DNA of 50,389 nt, taken from positions 1 to 50,389 of the forward strand of contig DBLZ01000008.1 of NCBI GenBank assembly GCA_002297545.1, given 5' to 3'. This document shows positions 33,724 to 43,711 of the stretch, piece by piece. Source of the DNA: Prevotellaceae bacterium UBA711. Its GTDB lineage: Bacteria; Bacteroidota; Bacteroidia; Bacteroidales; Bacteroidaceae. Under the pieces are notes generated by a model that saw only the letters and a list, made by a program, of their open reading frames with translations, was not told where the DNA came from and did not search any database. Both the position numbers and the translations under genes were made by a program. Each line of letters starts with the position of its first letter. Position 1 is the first letter of the stretch.

Positions 33724-35463
33724 TTACTTCCTAATGACCTTCTCTGTGGTGCCGTCGGTCTTCTTGACGATGTATACACCTTTGCCCATGTTGCCGGAAG
33801 AGAGCTTTCTGCCGTCCAGGGAGTAAACTGCTTCAATGCCATTGTTGGCACCGTCCACTTCGGTGATGCCGGTGGTGTCGTTCTTGTCCTGTGACACGAT
33901 GAAGGTGCGGGTTGCTACTCCCTCGCCGCCGGCATCTACTACGACTGTGGCACTGCGTGTACCCTCTTCTATGGGATCTACGTTGATGTAGAGTCTGGTG
34001 ATGGTGTACTGGTTCTCACCCTCGACAACGTTCTCGTCCTCTGTCTTCACGCTGAGCCATGAGGGCAGGTTTTCTCCGTTTTCGTCGGTTATGAGCCAGT
34101 TGCTGGTGTCTTCCTCGTATGCCTGTGCGGCATAGACTATGGTCTCGCCCTCGCCCTTGGCACGGATGGTGAGTGTGTCGCCTTCAATCATGTTCTCGCC
34201 GTTCTCGTCGAACAAGGCCAGGAAAGGATAGTAGGCATCGAAGCTTGACAGATATGTCGTGGCAACTTTCTTGGTGCCGTCCTGGAAAGTGTAGGTCCAC
34301 TGCGGCAGGTTGATGAATGTGTTCAGCTGCTGGTCGCCCTCCGTGGTTATGTGTGTGGCGCTATGGTTGCCTACATAGGGATAGATGTCTGTGGTCTCGA
34401 ATATGAGCCTGGGGATGATGCCGGTGATTTTCTCGTTGTCCCTGAAGCCGGTGAGTTCGGCGACCAGGGGATAGTCCACAACCATATAGTTCCGGATGAG
34501 GCCAAGCTCATCCTTGGATGTGGTCTTGAACGTGATTGCTGCGCCGGAGAAGTCGCATGCCTCTTCCACTATGGTGCTTGCCTCTCCCACCTTGTACAAG
34601 GTGTTGTTTATGTTGGCATAGAGGTTCAACTTCAGTTCGGCTTCGGGCTCGCTCACCATGAACGTATAGAATGTTATGCTACGCAACACGTAAGGAGCTG
34701 CCGGAGCCGGGAAGTTGAGGCAATAGCCTTCGTTCTGCACCTTGGTCATGTTCATGCCATAGCGTCTCTGGAGGTAGTCGCTCCAGTCTGCAGATGCGTT
34801 CTCGTCAAAGGTATTGCCGCCTGTCAAGTCGGCATCCGATGCGGACCCGGCGCAATAGGTGTCGGTCCAAGTGGCTGTCAGACCCTCTTCCCAAGCATCG
34901 TAGAAAGTCAGGTCCCTGTCCTCCAGACCATTATACATCTTGGGGTTCCAACCGTACATGATATTGTAGGGCTGGGGGCCTGCGTCGGGACTGAATGTGA
35001 ACTGGTATGAGACATCACCTGATACAAGTTCTGGTACTGTGGCAATGCCGGGAGCATGTGCAGCCACGAGATGTGTCTCGTTGGACTCGGCCATCTCGCC
35101 AAGGATGTTCTCATAGAGCCAGGAGAATGAGGTGTAGTTCTCGGAAGACACGTTCTGCCATGCTATGTCGGCGTATGCCGGCTGATACATGTAGGCATAG
35201 CCATCAGCGTAAAATGTGCAACCGGGTGTAAGGTAGCGCAGTTCGGAAGCTTCTTCTTCGGCTCTGGAGACCAAATTCTTGTTTACATTGTTCTGCATCA
35301 CAAGGCTCCGGGCAATCTTGGAGGGTGCATGCAGGTTTCTTGCGGATTTGGTCATTGCAGGCAGAGGCATGTTGACCGGCTGTTTGTTGAGAGCCTTCTG
35401 CGCAAAGGAGGCAGAGAGCGTCATGACGCATGCTGTCAGAAGTACAATTCTTTTCATAAGCAT
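33724..35463 (-). CDS. Secreted BACON-domain protein with type-IX-like sorting tail
   Basis: This 579-residue protein (signal peptide ending SFAQ; Met at 35457 is an alternative start) has a large N-terminal region (about 25-450) that I do not recognise, rich in aromatic and acidic residues. A BACON-like domain follows (about 456-525, with LPSWLSV and GTRSATVVV...FIVSQ). The last 38 residues (GIEAVYSLDGRKL...MGKGVYIVKK) match the pattern of C-terminal sorting domains seen in secreted Bacteroidales proteins. BACON domains usually bind carbohydrate or mucin. It is the last gene of the SusC operon, 72 bp after the DUF4302 gene. Confidence 0.72.
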   Translation of the reverse strand: MLMKRIVLLTACVMTLSASFAQKALNKQPVNMPLPAMTKSARNLHAPSKIARSLVMQNNVNKNLVSRAEEEASELRYLTPGCTFYADGYAYMYQPAYADIAWQNVSSENYTSFSWLYENILGEMAESNETHLVAAHAPGIATVPELVSGDVSYQFTFSPDAGPQPYNIMYGWNPKMYNGLEDRDLTFYDAWEEGLTATWTDTYCAGSASDADLTGGNTFDENASADWSDYLQRRYGMNMTKVQNEGYCLNFPAPAAPYVLRSITFYTFMVSEPEAELKLNLYANINNTLYKVGEASTIVEEACDFSGAAITFKTTSKDELGLIRNYMVVDYPLVAELTGFRDNEKITGIIPRLIFETTDIYPYVGNHSATHITTEGDQQLNTFINLPQWTYTFQDGTKKVATTYLSSFDAYYPFLALFDENGENMIEGDTLTIRAKGEGETIVYAAQAYEEDTSNWLITDENGENLPSWLSVKTEDENVVEGENQYTITRLYINVDPIEEGTRSATVVVDAGGEGVATRTFIVSQDKNDTTGITEVDGANNGIEAVYSLDGRKLSSGNMGKGVYIVKKTDGTTEKVIRK

Positions 35464-35535
35464 AGGTTTTAGAAATGAATAAATGAAATTGATATATGGT
35501 ATATCCTACTTTATGCAGTCCGCTGGCCTGTGGCC

Positions 35536-36882
35536 TTATTGGATGGAGACTGTTATGTGGTCGTCCGGGGCATCTGCGGCCGTAAGCTTTATTACGGCGG
35601 CGTTCAGTCCATCGGGATATGCGGCGGTATATGTAGCGGACGTGAGCACTTCAATAAAGCTTCCCACTGCGGGGACTCTTGTCAAGAGTATATTGGCATT
35701 GTCGCTTGTCTCTCCGGTGAATAACATGGAGAATGTCCCGTTCTCGTCTTGGTCAATGTCGATATAATAGTTGTTGTCGTTGTTTATTCTGCTCGTCTCG
35801 ATATATATGGCATGGCTGTGCTTTCTGGAATCATAGCGTAGCCCCACCTTGCGCAAGGTACCGTACCGTGTGATGCCATTGGCAAGTTCGGCGTATGCCT
35901 CGGCAATCCGGCCGCCGACACCATCGGCATCGCTTGCCCATGTGTACTTGGTATCAAAGAGCCATTTGGTAGGTTCGTAGTTGCTTATCGTGGCTTCCTG
36001 GCCTTCATCGCTGCACACAAAGGCAGTGTGCCCTTCGTTGATGACAAAGGACTGCACGGCATATTTCTCATTGGAGTCCATTCCCCGGAATGGCCTTACC
36101 ATGCGGAAGCCATTCTCGGTCATGATGTACGGGAATTTGATGGTCTCCGTCATGGCGTCCCCGCCCTCGGGATAGATGTTGGCTACGCCGCTCGCCATAT
36201 TGGCAATGACATAAGCCTTGCCCCCTACAACCATGCGCATGTCAGGTGTATTCTTTGAGAACATGGAAGCCTGCCTCTCCTTGAATGCGGCCATGTATTC
36301 TTTCCAATCCGCATCGTCGGCCATCCGGCGCATGATGATTTTCAGTCCCCACTTCTTCCCGCGGAGTACCATCATGTCGTCAGTGCCTTTTTCTATCACG
36401 AACTCGTAATCTCCACGATGGCCGTAGCCGGATTCGTCCAGGTCGCTGGAAGGATCGTTCGGGTCTGTGGGCGCACCATTGCCCACAACGTTGTCGGGAG
36501 TGGCAAAGAGATGGAATATGGGGTTGAAGGTATTGAACGTCAATACAGGTCCGTCGTCGGCTATCACGTCAAATACGGACGTGGATTCGGTGTACTTGTT
36601 GCCTATCCATACATTGTCCGCAGCTATCTTGACCGCCGTACTCTTGTCAAACTTCATCAGGTAGACATATCCGGGCTCCCAGTCGTTGTTGACGAAATAC
36701 TCCATGCACCAGCCGTTGGGGGCACTGCACAGCAATTTCCTATAGCGGTCTACCGCAGCATTGAGACGTTCAGCCGAAGACTGGTCGAACAGGTCTTTTT
36801 CCTCAGGTGTACAAGACGCGAGGGAATTGCCGAGGGCCAAAGCGGCAATGGCATATATAACAAACTTCTTCATCGTTATCAT
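35536..36882 (-). CDS. DUF4302 surface lipoprotein
   Basis: This 448-residue lipoprotein (from 36882, or 445 from Met at 36873) has a signal peptide ending in SLASC followed by TPEEKDLFDQSSAERLN, the usual opening of the DUF4302 family. Such proteins are found beside SusC/SusD pairs with an import-associated zinc hydrolase, but their function is unknown. The mature part is beta-rich with no catalytic motif I recognise. Position four in the operon, after the metallohydrolase (44-bp gap), suggests an accessory surface-binding role. Confidence 0.78.
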   Translation of the reverse strand: MITMKKFVIYAIAALALGNSLASCTPEEKDLFDQSSAERLNAAVDRYRKLLCSAPNGWCMEYFVNNDWEPGYVYLMKFDKSTAVKIAADNVWIGNKYTESTSVFDVIADDGPVLTFNTFNPIFHLFATPDNVVGNGAPTDPNDPSSDLDESGYGHRGDYEFVIEKGTDDMMVLRGKKWGLKIIMRRMADDADWKEYMAAFKERQASMFSKNTPDMRMVVGGKAYVIANMASGVANIYPEGGDAMTETIKFPYIMTENGFRMVRPFRGMDSNEKYAVQSFVINEGHTAFVCSDEGQEATISNYEPTKWLFDTKYTWASDADGVGGRIAEAYAELANGITRYGTLRKVGLRYDSRKHSHAIYIETSRINNDNNYYIDIDQDENGTFSMLFTGETSDNANILLTRVPAVGSFIEVLTSATYTAAYPDGLNAAVIKLTAADAPDDHITVSIQ

Positions 36883-36926
36883 TCAAAATCGGTTAAGTAT
36901 ATCGGTGTGGTTGTTTATCTCGGTCT

Positions 36927-38195
36927 TCAGTCCTCTGTGTCCGTGGGGTTGTAGACCTCATTGCGCAATGCCTCCATGTTGAAGGTGGTCTGGCGTATCT
37001 GTACCTCCTCGCGCAGGTCGTCGAGATTGAGATTCCATGCCGATGACAGCCAGTTGCGTGCTATGTCCGTTTTCTGCAGAATAGTGGTACGTCCGTCCAC
37101 CCGGTCGTTGTCGTCCACCGGCATCAGGTCGTAACTGCCGCGCAGGCTTTGTATATATGCCTCAGTTTCTTCCACGGTCTTGAACAGTTTGGTGCCTCCT
37201 TTCATGCCGCTTGCACTGGAGTCGTCCGTGCCGTTGGCTATCTTGGCCGAGAGGTCGGACATGTAGTAGACCTGGTCGATCTCCATGAAGGCTCCCACGT
37301 ATGTCCTCAAATCCGCTTCACGGTCCCGTGCATTGGCATAATAGTAATAGGAGAAGGCATAGCTCTTCATGGATGGCATTTTCTTGCCGCTCAGGTATGA
37401 AGTGATACCGCTATCCTCAACAACTTTCCATCCTTTGCCGGCTATCCAAAGAGTAAGATTCCATTGGTCGTCGGTACGTGTGATGTAGTTTGCGATGGTC
37501 TCGGCAAAATCCTCACGTGCCTGGGAACTGGCATAACATGTGGTACAACCTATGGAAGCCATCTCCGCGCCGTTGCGGTCCTGCCAGCTGGTAGGTTCAT
37601 AGTGTGATGCGGAAATCAGGTCGAACTCCTTAGGGTATGTCTTCGTCTGGTGCAGGATGTGGGCGAACTCGTGGTGCATCGTCTTGAAGTACTTCTCGTT
37701 CAGCTGTTCGTAGTCCTCCGGGTCAAAAAGGTTGACGCGGAACAGTGACACTTTCAGGCCTCCTTCGGCCAGACCCAGTATTTCCGTACCGTTGACAGGG
37801 TTGACCGCCGTGGAGCCAATCAGGTGGATGATGCGAGGGCCATATTGTTTCAGGAAGTCCACTCCCACCAATTTGGCGTACACGTCAAACCAGAGGTGTT
37901 TGGTCAGCACGGCCAGGTCCACGGCCTTGTCATATTGGGCAGGCACGAGGTTGTAATCCATGTCCGTGCCGGCGTCCTGCATTTTGTAGATGAACTGCAG
38001 ATTATACACATCGGTGAAGTTTTCCTTGATCCAGCGGTCGAACTGGTATGTATGGGACGTGGGGTCGAGTTCCTCCTCGGTGGTGTCGAAAATGCTGTCT
38101 CCCAGTTCATCCTCCGAACAGGAAGCCGTCCCGCAGAGCAGGCCCAGTGCGCAAGCGGAGCGCAATAGATATTTCTTCGTATTCATAATGACCAT
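36927..38195 (-). CDS. Substrate-import-associated zinc metallohydrolase lipoprotein
   Basis: This 422-residue lipoprotein (lipobox GTASC; Met at 38186 is an alternative start) has a gluzincin-like HExxH motif HHEFAHILHQ (His175, Glu176, His179 from 38195). Conserved flanking patterns include VSLFRVNLFDPEDYEQLNEKYFKTM and the later REDFAETIANYI segment, whose glutamate is a candidate third ligand. It fits the family of zinc hydrolase lipoproteins encoded with SusC/SusD homologues. The substrate is unknown and a peptidase role is inferred from the motif. It lies 30 bp after susD. Confidence 0.85.
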   Translation of the reverse strand: MVIMNTKKYLLRSACALGLLCGTASCSEDELGDSIFDTTEEELDPTSHTYQFDRWIKENFTDVYNLQFIYKMQDAGTDMDYNLVPAQYDKAVDLAVLTKHLWFDVYAKLVGVDFLKQYGPRIIHLIGSTAVNPVNGTEILGLAEGGLKVSLFRVNLFDPEDYEQLNEKYFKTMHHEFAHILHQTKTYPKEFDLISASHYEPTSWQDRNGAEMASIGCTTCYASSQAREDFAETIANYITRTDDQWNLTLWIAGKGWKVVEDSGITSYLSGKKMPSMKSYAFSYYYYANARDREADLRTYVGAFMEIDQVYYMSDLSAKIANGTDDSSASGMKGGTKLFKTVEETEAYIQSLRGSYDLMPVDDNDRVDGRTTILQKTDIARNWLSSAWNLNLDDLREEVQIRQTTFNMEALRNEVYNPTDTED

Positions 38196-38225
38196 AGGGG
38201 TATCGTGTTTCTGGTTTGTTATGTG

Positions 38226-39866
38226 TTATTTGAAAGAGCCGGTGTATTTCATCACCTTGTCGTCCTTCTTGACGAAGGTGCGGACATTGGGCGTGAAGCC
38301 TGCCGCTATGACTTCGGCCGGAATCTGGATGGCGGTGCGCGGATCGTTTGTCTTAAGTGTCTCCACGCGGTCAAGTCCTATCTTGTGCGTTATTTCTATG
38401 CCATAGCGTTTGATGTCGAACCAGCGGTAACCATCGTCGATGGTCTCTATGCGGCGGAAATGGAGCAGGCATTGCATTAGTGGTTCTATGTCGTCCGTGA
38501 GCGAGTATTCATCGCTTGGGCATACTTCGTCGATATGCAGAGGCTTGACAATGCCGTAGCCGGGGTTCTTGGTCTTGTAGAATGATATGACGTTGGCCTC
38601 CGTGAAGTCGCGGAACGTGGCAGATATGGAAACATTCCTGCGTGCCGCGTCCCAAATCTTGAGGTCTGCTATCGCATCATCCTTTTTACCCATGTACAGA
38701 CGTGCTTCGGCACGTACCAAGAGTGTTTCCTCGGCAGTAAATTCGCAACGTACTATGTGTGCGAAGCCTATGCCGGCAACCTTGTCAGTGTATTCAAAGA
38801 ATTCGCCTGCCTTGGGGAAGAATGAGCCGTATTCCTGACTGCCCCTGATGTATATCTTTCCGGAATAGCAAGGATGGAAATTGTAGTTGGGCCACGTGGG
38901 ACCGGCCGACATGATGGTAGCCTCCTGTGCATCGCGGTTCAAGGCAAACCTGCTGCCTCTGCGCCTGTTGAATATGGAGTATGTGGACATCAGCATGAAG
39001 TTGCACTGCTCCTCGGCGCTGGCATAAGCAGATACCAACGCATCGTACGATGTAAAGGATTTGGCCCAGAATTGGCGCATCAATGCCGACGGGTCGGCAC
39101 CTTCTCCACCCAAAGCGGCCGTGGCATACTTCTCGGCATTCACGTAATCGCGCTTGTACAGATAGAAACGAGCGGCGAATGCATTGGCCGCCTTTCTGTT
39201 GAAATGATACTTAGGCACACTGTATGAAGCATCGTCTATCAGGGGCAGACCCTCCAGGATGTCGGCCTCAATCTTGTCATATACGCTTGACAGGGGTTCA
39301 CGGTTGTACTTCACCAGCACTTCGGTCTCCAACTTGTCCATGTATGGAATGGATGGGATTTCCTTTGAGCGCTCTTCACCGGCGTATGCCATGGAGAAGA
39401 CATTGGCCAAGATAAAGTGGTGGTATGCACGTGATACCAAGGCTTCACCCTTTTGTGCCTTCACCTCATCACAGCGCCCCTTGGCCTCCAACTTCTCGAT
39501 GGCCTGCAGTGCTGTGTTGCACACGGCAATGGCGTGGTAGCAACCGGCCCATATCTTGGAAGGGGAATCCTCTTCGATATTGCTGACAATGTCATCCCAA
39601 GCAAAAGCCTCCACATCGGAAGGATCCGTGTATGTGAGGTTGTAGCGGTTGCCATTCTCGTCCGGGGAATTGTTGTCCTCCACATTGTCGGAAGAAAACT
39701 CGCAGACGGTAGCATAGTTATAGCTCAAATAAGCATCCACCAGCAATTGCCTTACCTGTTCTGGCGTCTCTATATCCACTCTGTTGTCAGGTACCTGATC
39801 CAAGAAGTCATCACAGGATGAAGCGAAAAGGGCGAGGGCGGCTATATAATACTTCGTAAGTTTCAT
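38226..39866 (-). CDS. SusD/RagB-type surface substrate-binding lipoprotein
   Basis: This 546-residue lipoprotein (Cys18 in ASSC, followed by DDFLDQVPDN) is a SusD homologue. The N-terminal tetratricopeptide-like helical region (IWAGCYHAIAVCNTALQAIE; GEALVSRAYHHFILANVFS) and the C-terminal RRIETIDDGYRWFDIKRYG segment are typical. It caps the partner SusC barrel at the cell surface and captures substrate. The substrate cannot be told, but the neighbours are a zinc hydrolase and not glycosidases. Confidence 0.93.
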   Translation of the reverse strand: MKLTKYYIAALALFASSCDDFLDQVPDNRVDIETPEQVRQLLVDAYLSYNYATVCEFSSDNVEDNNSPDENGNRYNLTYTDPSDVEAFAWDDIVSNIEEDSPSKIWAGCYHAIAVCNTALQAIEKLEAKGRCDEVKAQKGEALVSRAYHHFILANVFSMAYAGEERSKEIPSIPYMDKLETEVLVKYNREPLSSVYDKIEADILEGLPLIDDASYSVPKYHFNRKAANAFAARFYLYKRDYVNAEKYATAALGGEGADPSALMRQFWAKSFTSYDALVSAYASAEEQCNFMLMSTYSIFNRRRGSRFALNRDAQEATIMSAGPTWPNYNFHPCYSGKIYIRGSQEYGSFFPKAGEFFEYTDKVAGIGFAHIVRCEFTAEETLLVRAEARLYMGKKDDAIADLKIWDAARRNVSISATFRDFTEANVISFYKTKNPGYGIVKPLHIDEVCPSDEYSLTDDIEPLMQCLLHFRRIETIDDGYRWFDIKRYGIEITHKIGLDRVETLKTNDPRTAIQIPAEVIAAGFTPNVRTFVKKDDKVMKYTGSFK

Positions 39867-39911
39867 GTCCTTGTTCTGATATTGTATATAGGGTTATGTT
39901 ATTGGTAGGTA

Positions 39912-42900
39912 TTACAGTCCGAGGCGGAGAGTGAAAGTGAACTGGCGGGGGGATGGCGTGGCAACACCTCCGGAATTGAAGAATTCAGGATCCTGTCCGT
40001 TCAGTTTCTTGTCGGCATGAAGCAGGAAGCAGTTGACAGCCTGGAGCTTCAATGATGCCGTGCGGAGCTTTAGTTTGCTGACGAATGAACGGGGCACGTC
40101 ATACGTGAGTGAAATCTCTTTCAGGCGGATGAAGGAACCTGAGGCGATTCGTGCAGTAGAGTAGTTATATGCATTGTAGGCATAGCTCAATTGCGGGTCG
40201 TCCTCGTACTGGCGCTTGGAAGCTATGACGGGGATGTCCGTTATGTTCTCATCTCCTGGCACGGTCCAGCGGTTCTTGAATTCCTTGGGCATGGCGGAGA
40301 GGTCGGAGTACGACGCTGCGAAAACAGGGTCGAGGCGCACTACGTTACCGAACGAGTAGGTCAGGAAGATGTTGGCATGCCAGTTCTTCCAGTGGAATTG
40401 GTTGCCGAAGCCACCGGTGTAGACGGGATCCGTAGGCCCTTCGTATTTCAGATAGTCAGTGTGTTCGAAGTCTTGGAAGTTGTGGTCGCTGACGGTCAGT
40501 TCGCCCTTTTCGTTGATGAAGGTGGGAAGCCCCTTCTCGTTCAGGCCCATGAATGGAATGGAGAACAATGCACGTACGGGATAGCCCTTCTTGGCGTAGC
40601 CTTGGCCGCTGATGAGGTCCATTACCTGTGCACGGGAGTCCAGGTCGGTGATTTCGTTCTTGGCGTATGAGAATGTCCAGTCAGTGGTCCATGAGAAGTT
40701 GCGATTTTCGATATTCTTTGTGGACAGCATGAATTCGACACCGTGTGACTTCATTGAGGCGACATTGGCCATTTTGAGGTTCTGTCCGCCGATGCCCTGA
40801 GTGTAGATGGGGCCTATGAGGTCGTAGTTGTTGCGTGTGTAGTAGTCTGCGGTCAGGTTGATGCGGTTCCTCAGGAAACCGAGGTCCACGCCGACGTTGA
40901 ACTCATGTTTCTTCTCGTATGTCAACTCGGAGTTGGCAATCTCCTCCAAGGCCAGACCCAGTTCGCTTACGCTGGTCAAGGGGCGCCAAGGCTTGGAAGG
41001 GTTGATGATGGCAGTGGCATTGGACACATAGTCTGGACCAGCATCGGCCGTCAGTGAATAGGAAAGTCGTAATGTGGCGTGGGAGAGGACTGGGTTCTGG
41101 AACCACTTCTCCTCGTGGGCGTTCCATGCCGTAGCTATGTTCCATGTTGGCAGCCAGCGTGAACTGCGGGCCTTTCCAAGTTTGTTTGTGCCTTCGTAGC
41201 GCAGTGTCCCGTTCAGTGTGTAGCGGCCGGCGTATGAATACGTGGCAGTACCGAAGAAGGCCGCGTTGCGGCGATATGTCCATTGATTGCTATAATATGC
41301 GGCATTTTCCTCGCCTTGTTGCTTGAACAGGTTGAAGTCCACGAACGGAGTGTTGCCATTCTCGTAGCAGAAGCCCCATCCCTGGAAGTTGACGGCATTA
41401 CGGTCCACAGAGCCTATCTCCACACCGGCCATGGCGTTGACGATATGGTTGCGGGCGAATGCCTTGTTGAATTGGCCGATGGCACGGAAGTCAAACTGTG
41501 ACACAGAATAAGAGTTGTGGTAGTAGATACCGCCTTTGGGCAACACGGTCTGAGGCAGAGCGTTGGGATTTTCGGGGTCGGTGTACAAATATGGGTTGGC
41601 ATCGCGGATGGTAGCGTCCTCAGGTTCGATACCGGCCCTGTAGGCCTTGGCTTGGTTGGACTCGTCCTTCACGAAGTGCTCGTTGGTAGAGCGCTGGTAG
41701 CGGTAGGCTCCCAATACGGTGAAGTCAAGATAGCTGGTCGGACGCCAGTTCAATTCGCCCTGGAACTTCAGGTCGGTGACGCCTAACTCGATGTAGTTGT
41801 TGTCCAATTCCTTCTTGATGTTGAACTCAGAGTAGTTGCGCGTGTATATCTCATTCGCATCCAAGGTGCGTGAGGTGTTGAGTGCATAGCTGTAGGGATT
41901 GATGTCGAATCCTCGTTTGACCTGTCCGGAAACGACATCTATTTCCTGTGACAAGGTACCGGGCGCCTTTTGCTTGCGGTAAGAGTCGCTGGTCAACAAG
42001 GTGAAACGCAGGTGGTCGGACAGGTCGAAGGCCGCATTACCGTTGTATGTAAAACGCTGTACATCGCTTGACATGGTCCATCCAGGATCCTCCATTACGG
42101 AGATGGAAGAATAGAAACGTCCGCGGTCGGTGCCGCCGGAGATGCTCAAGGCATGGTTGTGCATGACGTTGGTGTTGAACAACTCATCGAACCAGTCCGT
42201 GTTGCGGAATTCGGCCCTCTGCAGGTACTTGTTCTTGGCAGCGGTAGTGTTGGCCAGGCCGAACTGTCCTGTGGCTGGGTCGTAGGTGTTGATCAACTGG
42301 TACATCTTGCCGTATACGCCGGAACTGGGTGCCTTGGTCAGTGTCGAAAGCTCCAGCCATCCCTTTTTCTCCATTTCCCTGTACACGCCCATCTGGTCCT
42401 GCGAGTTCATGATGTTGAAGTTGCTGTAGTTGGGACGCATGCGCAAGGTAAATTCGCCTGTGTAGTTGATGGACGTCTGCCCGGCCTTGCCCTTCTTTGT
42501 CGTCACTACTATCACACCGGCCATCGCACGCGCACCATATATAGATGTAGCGGAGCCGTCCTTCAGGATTTGGAACGACTCTATGTCATCGGCATTAAGG
42601 CCTGCTATGGCGGAGGAAATCAGCGTTGTGGCGTCGCCAGATGACAATTCATCGGCCGACACCTCTACGGCATCTTCCAGTATCACACCATCCACCACCC
42701 AAAGCGGACGTGAATTGCCGTAGATGGATGTAGCACCGCGTACACGAATTTTGGGCGCCGTACCAAAGGTTCCGGACACATTCTGCACTGAGACGCCGGC
42801 GGCACGTCCCTCCAGCGACCTGGATATGTCGGCCATGCCGTCAATCTTTATTTCGGCAGCCTCCAGTTTGGTCGTGGCACCGGTGAACAATCGTTTGTCC

Positions 42901-43388
42901 ATCTTGTTCATACCCGTGACCACCACATCGCTCATTTCCGTCACGTTCGGATACATCACCACTTTCACTGTAGGCTTCACCACCTTCAGCACCACAGTTT
43001 TCATGCCGAAGTACTTCACCTGTATGTGGGTACTCCCCTCTGGCATGTCAAGTTCGAACCTGCCGTTCACGTCTGTCAGGGTGCCATTGGAGGACAGTCC
43101 TTTGGCGGTAACTACAGCACCGGCTATAGGCTCGTTGTCGTCACCGGAGATTACAATACCCTTCACATGTGTCTGTGCGGAAGCTACCATTACGGCAAGT
43201 AGACAAACCGACAACATCACCGCCCTCTTGCCTGTTCTGCTGCAGGCAAGCAGGGCTTTCCTCACCCGTCCGATGGACGTGGCATGTCCCGCCACGTCAT
43301 TTCCGTCATACCGGAATAAAATGTTGTTATTCATTTGTTCGTGTCTTAGTCTTTTTGTGACCCCGAGGTGCACATCTTTCATTGACAT
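39912..43388 (-). CDS. SusC/RagA-type TonB-dependent transporter
   Basis: The 1158-residue frame (1140 from Met at 43334) is a SusC-family outer-membrane transporter. An unusually long N-terminus precedes the hydrophobic signal core (AVMLSVCLLAVMVASAQ, about residues 56-72). Then come a carboxypeptidase-D-like regulatory domain (THVKGIVISGDDNEPIAGAV), a plug domain (DIESFQILKDGSATSIYGAR...VIVVTTKKG) and a 22-strand barrel ending in FTFTLRLGL. It imports substrate with TonB energy together with SusD 45 bp downstream. No adjacent regulator is present. Confidence 0.93.
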   Translation of the reverse strand: MSMKDVHLGVTKRLRHEQMNNNILFRYDGNDVAGHATSIGRVRKALLACSRTGKRAVMLSVCLLAVMVASAQTHVKGIVISGDDNEPIAGAVVTAKGLSSNGTLTDVNGRFELDMPEGSTHIQVKYFGMKTVVLKVVKPTVKVVMYPNVTEMSDVVVTGMNKMDKRLFTGATTKLEAAEIKIDGMADISRSLEGRAAGVSVQNVSGTFGTAPKIRVRGATSIYGNSRPLWVVDGVILEDAVEVSADELSSGDATTLISSAIAGLNADDIESFQILKDGSATSIYGARAMAGVIVVTTKKGKAGQTSINYTGEFTLRMRPNYSNFNIMNSQDQMGVYREMEKKGWLELSTLTKAPSSGVYGKMYQLINTYDPATGQFGLANTTAAKNKYLQRAEFRNTDWFDELFNTNVMHNHALSISGGTDRGRFYSSISVMEDPGWTMSSDVQRFTYNGNAAFDLSDHLRFTLLTSDSYRKQKAPGTLSQEIDVVSGQVKRGFDINPYSYALNTSRTLDANEIYTRNYSEFNIKKELDNNYIELGVTDLKFQGELNWRPTSYLDFTVLGAYRYQRSTNEHFVKDESNQAKAYRAGIEPEDATIRDANPYLYTDPENPNALPQTVLPKGGIYYHNSYSVSQFDFRAIGQFNKAFARNHIVNAMAGVEIGSVDRNAVNFQGWGFCYENGNTPFVDFNLFKQQGEENAAYYSNQWTYRRNAAFFGTATYSYAGRYTLNGTLRYEGTNKLGKARSSRWLPTWNIATAWNAHEEKWFQNPVLSHATLRLSYSLTADAGPDYVSNATAIINPSKPWRPLTSVSELGLALEEIANSELTYEKKHEFNVGVDLGFLRNRINLTADYYTRNNYDLIGPIYTQGIGGQNLKMANVASMKSHGVEFMLSTKNIENRNFSWTTDWTFSYAKNEITDLDSRAQVMDLISGQGYAKKGYPVRALFSIPFMGLNEKGLPTFINEKGELTVSDHNFQDFEHTDYLKYEGPTDPVYTGGFGNQFHWKNWHANIFLTYSFGNVVRLDPVFAASYSDLSAMPKEFKNRWTVPGDENITDIPVIASKRQYEDDPQLSYAYNAYNYSTARIASGSFIRLKEISLTYDVPRSFVSKLKLRTASLKLQAVNCFLLHADKKLNGQDPEFFNSGGVATPSPRQFTFTLRLGL

Positions 43389-43450
43389 CGTTTAGTGTAT
43401 GTGTTATGTTAGACTTGTAATGCACACAGTGTAGCGTCATTCACGCCCGG

Positions 43451-43484
43451 TGTCTCAAATAAACGCCCGTTTGTTTGAAACACA
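43451..43484. promoter_or_regulatory. Inverted repeat upstream of the first SusC gene
   Basis: Arms GTGTCTCAAATAAACG and CGTTTGTTTGAAACAC match at 14 of 16 positions, with a two-base centre. It lies 63-96 bp upstream of the SusC start in a divergent intergenic region. It could be an operator or a leader hairpin; no clear -7 box accompanies it. Confidence 0.5.
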
Positions 43485-43703
43485 TTTTGGGCCTTGGCGT
43501 GCGGGCATGTTTCATGGCTCCAGGGAGCATAAGCTGGCTTCCCTGACATGCGGCGAAATGTATAATAATGTTAAGCGCGAGGGAAAGTATCGAACAGCAT
43601 GCCTTCTTATGGTCGGTATTGGCGAAATGCGCGTATAATACGCCAAATCTCCTTTTTTTTGCCACATTTGGCGGATTATAGCGGCATTATGGAATTAAAT
43701 GCT

Positions 43704-43711
43704 TACCTTTG
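43704..43711 (+). promoter_or_regulatory. -7 box for the ATPase gene
   Basis: TACCTTTG predicts transcription from about 43718. Starts at 43599 and 43689 are therefore upstream of the transcript, leaving ATG 43737. Confidence 0.6.
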
